From the NCBI RefSeq assembly GCF_020055635.1, contig NZ_JAIPUT010000043.1:1-38838 (forward strand): 38,838 nt of DNA, in the 5' to 3' direction. A model generated the notes under the pieces. It made no database searches. It saw only the letters and a program-made list of their open reading frames with translations, and had not been told where the DNA came from. The translations under genes were made by a program, and so were the position numbers. Source of the stretch: Marivita sp. GTDB lineage: Bacteria > Pseudomonadota > Alphaproteobacteria > Rhodobacterales > Rhodobacteraceae. Below, piece after piece: positions 34,782 to 38,838 of this stretch (positions are counted from its first letter, which is position 1; each line of letters opens with the position of its first letter).

Positions 34782-36035
34782 ATGACAGACGTATCCCTGC
34801 CCCGTCGCGAACCCTTCGCACTGCGTTTCCCGTCGGTGATGGTCTTCGTTGCCATCCTCGCGCTGTTCACAGTTGGGGTGACGATCCTGTCCGAAGGCTT
34901 CGGCATCGGCGTCATCTCCACCAGCTTCGTCAAGACGCTTGGCAAGACGCTTTGCCTCTGCCTCGTGGCGCTGGCGATGGATTTGGTCTGGGGATATTGC
35001 GGCATCCTCAGCCTTGGCCACATGGCGTTCTTCGGCCTTGGTGGATACGCGATCGGCATGTGGCTAATGTATGCCCGGACCGAGATCATCGTTCTGGAAA
35101 GCCTTGCCGCTGCACCTTTGCCGCCCACGCCGCAAGAGGTCTCCGACGGCATCGCCAGCCAGATCTTCGGCGTTGTCGGCGCATCCGAATTTCCGCCGAT
35201 CTGGGCCTTTGCCCATTCCCTGCCGCTGCAACTCTTGGCCGTTGTCCTGGTGCCCGGCCTCTTGGCGCTGGTCTTTGGCTGGCTGGCCTTTCGCAGCCGG
35301 GTCACAGGTGTGTACCTGTCGATCCTGACACAGGCGATGACCCTCGCCCTGTCGCTGCATCTGTTTCAGAACGACAGTGGATTGCGGGGCAACAACGGTC
35401 TTTCGGGTCTGCAAAACCTGCCCGGTCAATCGGACGTATCGCAGGATATCGTGTCGCTCTGGTTCTTCTGGGGCTCGGCGCTTGCCTTGGGTCTTGGCTA
35501 TCTGCTGTGTGCCTGGATCGTGTCGGGCAAATTCGGATCGGTCATTCGCGCCATCCGCGATGACGAAGCCCGCGTCCGCTTCCTTGGATACCCGGTAGAG
35601 GCGTTCAAGCTCGCCATCTTTACCGTGACAGCCGTCATCGCCGGGATCGCCGGCGCGCTCTACTACCCGCAAGCGGGCATCATCAACCCGGCAGAGCTTG
35701 CCCCCATTGCCTCCATCTACCTGGCCGTCTGGGTTGCCATCGGCGGACGTGGCCGGCTCTACGGCGCGGTGATCGGGGCGGCGTTCGTGTCGCTGGTCTC
35801 GACCTGGTTCACCGGCGGGCAAGCGCCCGACATCAACCTCGGGTTCTACACGATCAGCTGGGTGGACTGGTGGACGGTGCTTCTGGGTCTCAGCTTTGTC
35901 TGTGTGACACTTTATGCCCCCAAGGGCATCGGTGGCCTTGTCGATATCCTGATCGACCGCAAAGGCCCGAACCGGCACGGCGCAGACCTTGGCCCCGATC
36001 AAGGCGCGTTGCGGGAACAGGAGGCGGACAAATGA
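34782..36035 (+). CDS. urtC: Urea-type ABC transporter permease C
   Basis: A 417-residue LivM-like permease with about ten hydrophobic segments. It has LVWGYCGILSLGHMAFFGLGGYA near the first third (read around residues 68-90) and the EAA-like loop VIRAIRDDEARVRFLGYPVEAFKL that contacts the ATPases. The segment YYPQAGIINPAELAPIASIY is typical of UrtC. Its TGA overlaps the ATG of urtD (ATGA). It pairs with UrtB to form the channel. Confidence 0.94.
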   Translation: MTDVSLPRREPFALRFPSVMVFVAILALFTVGVTILSEGFGIGVISTSFVKTLGKTLCLCLVALAMDLVWGYCGILSLGHMAFFGLGGYAIGMWLMYARTEIIVLESLAAAPLPPTPQEVSDGIASQIFGVVGASEFPPIWAFAHSLPLQLLAVVLVPGLLALVFGWLAFRSRVTGVYLSILTQAMTLALSLHLFQNDSGLRGNNGLSGLQNLPGQSDVSQDIVSLWFFWGSALALGLGYLLCAWIVSGKFGSVIRAIRDDEARVRFLGYPVEAFKLAIFTVTAVIAGIAGALYYPQAGIINPAELAPIASIYLAVWVAIGGRGRLYGAVIGAAFVSLVSTWFTGGQAPDINLGFYTISWVDWWTVLLGLSFVCVTLYAPKGIGGLVDILIDRKGPNRHGADLGPDQGALREQEADK

Positions 36036-36772
36036 GCACCCTGCTCGAAGTCTCTGGCGTGTCCGTGTCGTTCGACGGCTTCAAGGCCATCAACAACCTG
36101 TCCTTCCAGATCGCCGATGCCGAACTGCGCGCGGTGATCGGACCCAACGGTGCAGGCAAGACAACCTTCATGGACATCATAACCGGCAAGACCAGGCCCG
36201 ACGAAGGACGGGTCGTCTATGGAGATCGCGGCGACTCCCTCCTCAAGATGTCGGAAAGCAAGATCGCGCAGGCCGGTATCGGCCGCAAGTTCCAACGACC
36301 CACCGTGTTCGAGGACCAGAGCGTGTTCGACAACCTGATGATGGCTTTGAAGAAAACGCGGGGCCCCCTGGCAGTCCTGTTTTTCAAGCCGACGAAAGAC
36401 GACAATGACAAGGTCGCGGATCTGGCTGAGCAAATCGGCCTTTCCGGCGCGCTGCATCGCAAGTCGGGCGAGCTGAGCCACGGGCAAAAGCAATGGCTTG
36501 AGATCGGCATGCTTCTGGCACAGGATCCGCGCCTCCTGCTGGTTGACGAACCCGCCGCGGGCATGACGCCTGCCGAACGCGAACACACAACGGACATTCT
36601 GCGAGAGGCGGCAAAGACCCGCGCGGTGGTGGTGGTCGAACACGACATGGAATTCGTGCGTCGCCTGAACTGCAAGGTGACGGTGCTGCACGAAGGGTCT
36701 GTGCTGGCCGAAGGGTCGCTGGACCACGTGACGAAGAACCAACAGGTGATCGAGGTGTATCTTGGCCGATGA
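36032..36772 (+). CDS. urtD: Urea-type ABC transporter ATP-binding protein D
   Basis: A 246-residue ATPase of the LivG type. Walker A is GPNGAGKTT, the signature is LSHGQKQWLEIGM, Walker B is LLLVDEPAAGMTP and the switch histidine is in VVVEHDMEFV. The start at ATG 36032 has GGAGG upstream and overlaps the urtC stop. The frame open further upstream is inside urtC and is discarded. Confidence 0.95.
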   Translation: MSTLLEVSGVSVSFDGFKAINNLSFQIADAELRAVIGPNGAGKTTFMDIITGKTRPDEGRVVYGDRGDSLLKMSESKIAQAGIGRKFQRPTVFEDQSVFDNLMMALKKTRGPLAVLFFKPTKDDNDKVADLAEQIGLSGALHRKSGELSHGQKQWLEIGMLLAQDPRLLLVDEPAAGMTPAEREHTTDILREAAKTRAVVVVEHDMEFVRRLNCKVTVLHEGSVLAEGSLDHVTKNQQVIEVYLGR

Positions 36773-37469
36773 AGTCCTGCGCACGAAGGGCCTGACCCTG
36801 CATTATGGCGGCAGCCAGATCCTGAACGGGATCGACATGGCCGCGCATCGGGGTGAGATCACCTGCGTCATGGGCACAAACGGCGTCGGCAAGACAAGCC
36901 TGCTCAAGGCGATCTCGGGCACACATGCCTATTCCAGTGGGACGCTGTCGCTGAATGGCGAGGACATCAGATCGGCAAGCGCACATGCGCTGGCCCAGAA
37001 AGGTGTCGCCTATGTCCCGCAGGGGCGCGATATCTTCCCCCTGCTCACCGTGCGCGAGAACCTTGAAACCGGGTTTGCCTGCCTGCCGAAATCAGAACAT
37101 CAGATCCCCGATCACATTTACGAGCTGTTCCCGATCCTCAAGGACTTCCTGCACCGGCGGGGTGGCGACCTGTCGGGTGGGCAGCAACAACAGCTTGCCA
37201 TCGCGCGCGCCCTGATCACCAAGCCAAAGCTTTTGCTGCTGGATGAACCGACCGAAGGCATCCAGCCGAACATCATCCAACAGATCGGGCGGGTGATTGC
37301 CCTGCTGCGCGAACAGGCCGACATGGCAATTGTGCTGGTCGAACAGTATTTCAGCTTTGCCTACGATCTGGGCGACCGTTTTTACGTTCTTGAACGCGGT
37401 GCCGTGAAGATGAGCGGCCCGAAAGGGGATCTGGATCGGGATGAATTGCTGGCCGGCGTGTCGGTCTAG
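36762..37469 (+). CDS. urtE: Urea-type ABC transporter ATP-binding protein E (TTG start)
   Basis: A 235-residue ATPase of the LivF type. Walker A is GTNGVGKTS, the signature LSGGQQQQLAIAR, Walker B LLLLDEPTEGIQP and the switch region VLVEQYFSFAYDLG. It begins with TTG at 36762, inside the end of urtD (11-base overlap), with GAGGT (36752-36756) five bases upstream. The next methionine would remove the first beta strands, so the TTG start is well supported. Last gene of the urt operon. It converges on the racemase gene with 17 bases between and no clear terminator. Confidence 0.94.
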   Translation: MADEVLRTKGLTLHYGGSQILNGIDMAAHRGEITCVMGTNGVGKTSLLKAISGTHAYSSGTLSLNGEDIRSASAHALAQKGVAYVPQGRDIFPLLTVRENLETGFACLPKSEHQIPDHIYELFPILKDFLHRRGGDLSGGQQQQLAIARALITKPKLLLLDEPTEGIQPNIIQQIGRVIALLREQADMAIVLVEQYFSFAYDLGDRFYVLERGAVKMSGPKGDLDRDELLAGVSV

Positions 37470-37486
37470 GGTGGCTTGACCCTTTG

Positions 37487-38227
37487 TCAGGTCGCGGCAC
37501 CGACGACGCGATCGCCCGCGTTTGGAGTGTCCAATTCAGACAGGTCTGAGCGCGAAAACGCGACCGTTGCAGTCACCAGAACCTGCATTGCGTCGAACAT
37601 AGGCACCGTGGCCTTGATATCCTGCGCCAGAAGCGAGAATTCGGTGCAGCAGATGCAGATCACATCCGCCCCGTCCTCGACCATTTGCGTGCAGATGTCT
37701 GACAGCGTGTGCGCCGCGAATTCCGAGGGCCCCTGTGCCTTGATGGACCGGATCGTGGCCAGCGCTCGACCCTGTTCTGCTGCGTAAACCGGGCTGAGAC
37801 CCGCACCGGCCAGCGCCTTTTCGAACACGCCCACCTGTTGCAGCGCGGGTGAACCGAGCAAACCAACCTTGCCGCCGGGGGCGATCTGCGCAGCCTCTGC
37901 GCAGGACATTTCGACCATGTTCAGGAAAGGTGCGTCGGTCGAAGCCGCCACCTGACCCGCATAGTAATGCGCGGTGTTGCAGGGCATGACGAGCGCCTCG
38001 GCACCTGCGCCGACCAACCCCTTGGCCATCTGGACAAGAACCGGACCGGGGTCTTCTCCGCCACCTTCGAGGATCGCCTTGATGCGCGAAGGCACCTGGG
38101 TGTTGTTGTCCACCAGCAAGGGGATGTGATCGGAATCGTCGCGTGCCTGAATGGCGTCGACGATCTGCTGCATGAAAAAGATCGTCGCTTCCGGGCCCAT
38201 ACCGCCCAGCACACCAATACGCCGCAT
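37487..38227 (-). CDS. Aspartate/glutamate racemase-family protein
   Basis: A 246-residue cofactor-free racemase of the Asp/Glu/hydantoin family. MRRIGVLGGMGPEATIFFM is the typical start. The two catalytic cysteines are C83 in MPCNTAH and C194 in CCTEFSLL. The second motif has a cysteine where aspartate racemases usually have glycine (GCTE). Close relatives interconvert L- and D-aspartate. Start at ATG 38225-38227 with AAGGAG eight bases upstream. The A of the start is also the last base of the upstream gene's TGA, so it is translationally coupled to the DegT-type gene. The frame open further upstream lies inside that gene. The substrate is not certain. Confidence 0.86.
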   Translation of the reverse strand: MRRIGVLGGMGPEATIFFMQQIVDAIQARDDSDHIPLLVDNNTQVPSRIKAILEGGGEDPGPVLVQMAKGLVGAGAEALVMPCNTAHYYAGQVAASTDAPFLNMVEMSCAEAAQIAPGGKVGLLGSPALQQVGVFEKALAGAGLSPVYAAEQGRALATIRSIKAQGPSEFAAHTLSDICTQMVEDGADVICICCTEFSLLAQDIKATVPMFDAMQVLVTATVAFSRSDLSELDTPNAGDRVVGAAT

Positions 38228-38838
38228 CAGGCTGCTCCTTTTTGCAGGGCGCGCGCCACCACATGCGCAATAATGTCGGCCACATGGGCGCAATCTTCGA
38301 GGCTGAACGTCAGAGGAATGCGCGTGTCCAGCAATCCGGCAAGAATGGCATCCGTTTTGGGCAGGTCCTGCGGTGTCACATAGCGCCAGCTTTGGTGGTT
38401 CGAGGTGAAGCCAACCGGGCTGTCCGCGCCGAACCACTTGAGCTCGACGCCAAGCGCCTTGGCCCCTGTTACCACCTGCTGCACGGTTTCCTTGCTGGCC
38501 TCCGGCATCAGGAACTGGAAGGACGACCCGACATAGCGCTCCTGTTCCGGGCGGTGCGGGACGTAGATGCCGTTCATCCCCCGCAGCCTGTCGGCCACCA
38601 GATCGTGCCGCGCGTTCCAGCGGTCGATATTGGTCTCCAACATCGCCAGTTGCGGCAGCAGGATCGACGCGCGCAGGTTGTCCATCCGCCCGGACATGTT
38701 CGGCGTGTCCAGCCGGACATCGGTGAACATTTCGGGTGGCGGCGCGGCCCCGTGACGGTCATACAGCATGTAGGATCCCGAAAGCATGATCGCCCGCGCC
38801 ATGAATTCCGGATCGTCGGAGGTCAGCAAACCGCCTTC
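38227..38838 (-). CDS. DegT/DnrJ/EryC1/StrS-type PLP enzyme, C-terminal part
   Basis: The 203 residues in the window begin at the edge with EGGLLTSDDPEFMARA, the segment just after the PLP lysine of this family. It is followed by NMSGRMDNLRASILLPQL (the usual N-x-R-M/x-D/E-L/I block) and a small C-terminal domain with VGSSFQFLMPEA. The lysine and cofactor site lie beyond base 38838. The family transfers amino groups to nucleotide sugars or, less often, other ketones. TIPLTFS-type C-terminal wording is also kept (RIPLTFSLEDCAHVADII). It is read leftward into the racemase through TGATG. Which substrate links the two is unknown. Confidence 0.8.
   Translation of the reverse strand, partial: EGGLLTSDDPEFMARAIMLSGSYMLYDRHGAAPPPEMFTDVRLDTPNMSGRMDNLRASILLPQLAMLETNIDRWNARHDLVADRLRGMNGIYVPHRPEQERYVGSSFQFLMPEASKETVQQVVTGAKALGVELKWFGADSPVGFTSNHQSWRYVTPQDLPKTDAILAGLLDTRIPLTFSLEDCAHVADIIAHVVARALQKGAA

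Noticed and set aside
33531-35021. A 496-residue open frame opposite urtB/urtC
   Set aside because: It crosses the urtB-urtC junction on the wrong strand and is rich in His, Asp and Arg. A shadow frame.

Overview
The window looks like chromosome from a marine, Rhodobacterales-type alphaproteobacterium. It is GC-rich with tightly packed genes. The supporting gene content is an ectABC operon carrying its own aspartokinase, a group-2 Mrp antiporter with fused A and B subunits, a monomeric isocitrate dehydrogenase, a BhcA-like glyoxylate aminotransferase and a urea-type UrtABCDE transporter. The genus cannot be read from the sequence. I see no transposase, phage gene, CRISPR array, rRNA or tRNA.

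Layout, left to right. (1) 1-1469, minus strand: a truncated glyoxylate aminotransferase (BhcA-like) behind a very AT-rich promoter region, then a bicupin (S)-ureidoglycine aminohydrolase. Both fit glyoxylate, glycine and purine nitrogen metabolism. (2) 1601-5885: UDP-glucuronate 4-epimerase (minus), a divergent PPP-type phosphatase (plus) and monomeric NADP-isocitrate dehydrogenase with a clear terminator. (3) 5886-6950: a 500-base non-coding stretch, then two near-identical 68-residue exported proteins in tandem, closed by two strong hairpins. (4) 6950-12833: a glycosyltransferase locus with a 748-residue protein that appears to hold two GT-A-like domains, one degenerate; a single-domain relative; and a divergent 735-residue protein joining a GT32-like domain to a serine-hydrolase-like domain. 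(5) 12985-16776: an AI-2E/PerM-type membrane protein, an SLC13 permease with RCK-C domains and a glutathione transferase. (6) 16804-27166: a salt-stress island with ectA-ectB-ectC-ask leftward, a divergent EctR-like MarR regulator with a near-ideal operator in the ectA promoter, and the phaAB-C-D-E-F-G antiporter operon. (7) 27311-31135: katG divergent from oxyR, then a small exported protein of unknown function. (8) 31344-37469: urtA-urtB-urtC-urtD-urtE with a double hairpin between urtA and urtB. (9) 37487-38838, minus: an Asp/Glu-racemase-family protein translationally coupled to the end of a DegT-type aminotransferase.

How the parts work together. Ectoine synthesis draws on aspartate semialdehyde, and the dedicated aspartokinase keeps that supply away from normal feedback control. 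The Mrp complex expels sodium for protons, so blocks 6 and 7 handle salt and oxidative stress. Blocks 1 and 8 handle small nitrogen and C2 compounds (ureidoglycine, glyoxylate, urea). Blocks 2 and 4 probably supply and assemble a surface polysaccharide. The least explained parts are the tandem small exported proteins with their long leader, the duplicated and fused glycosyltransferases, and the racemase-DegT pair.
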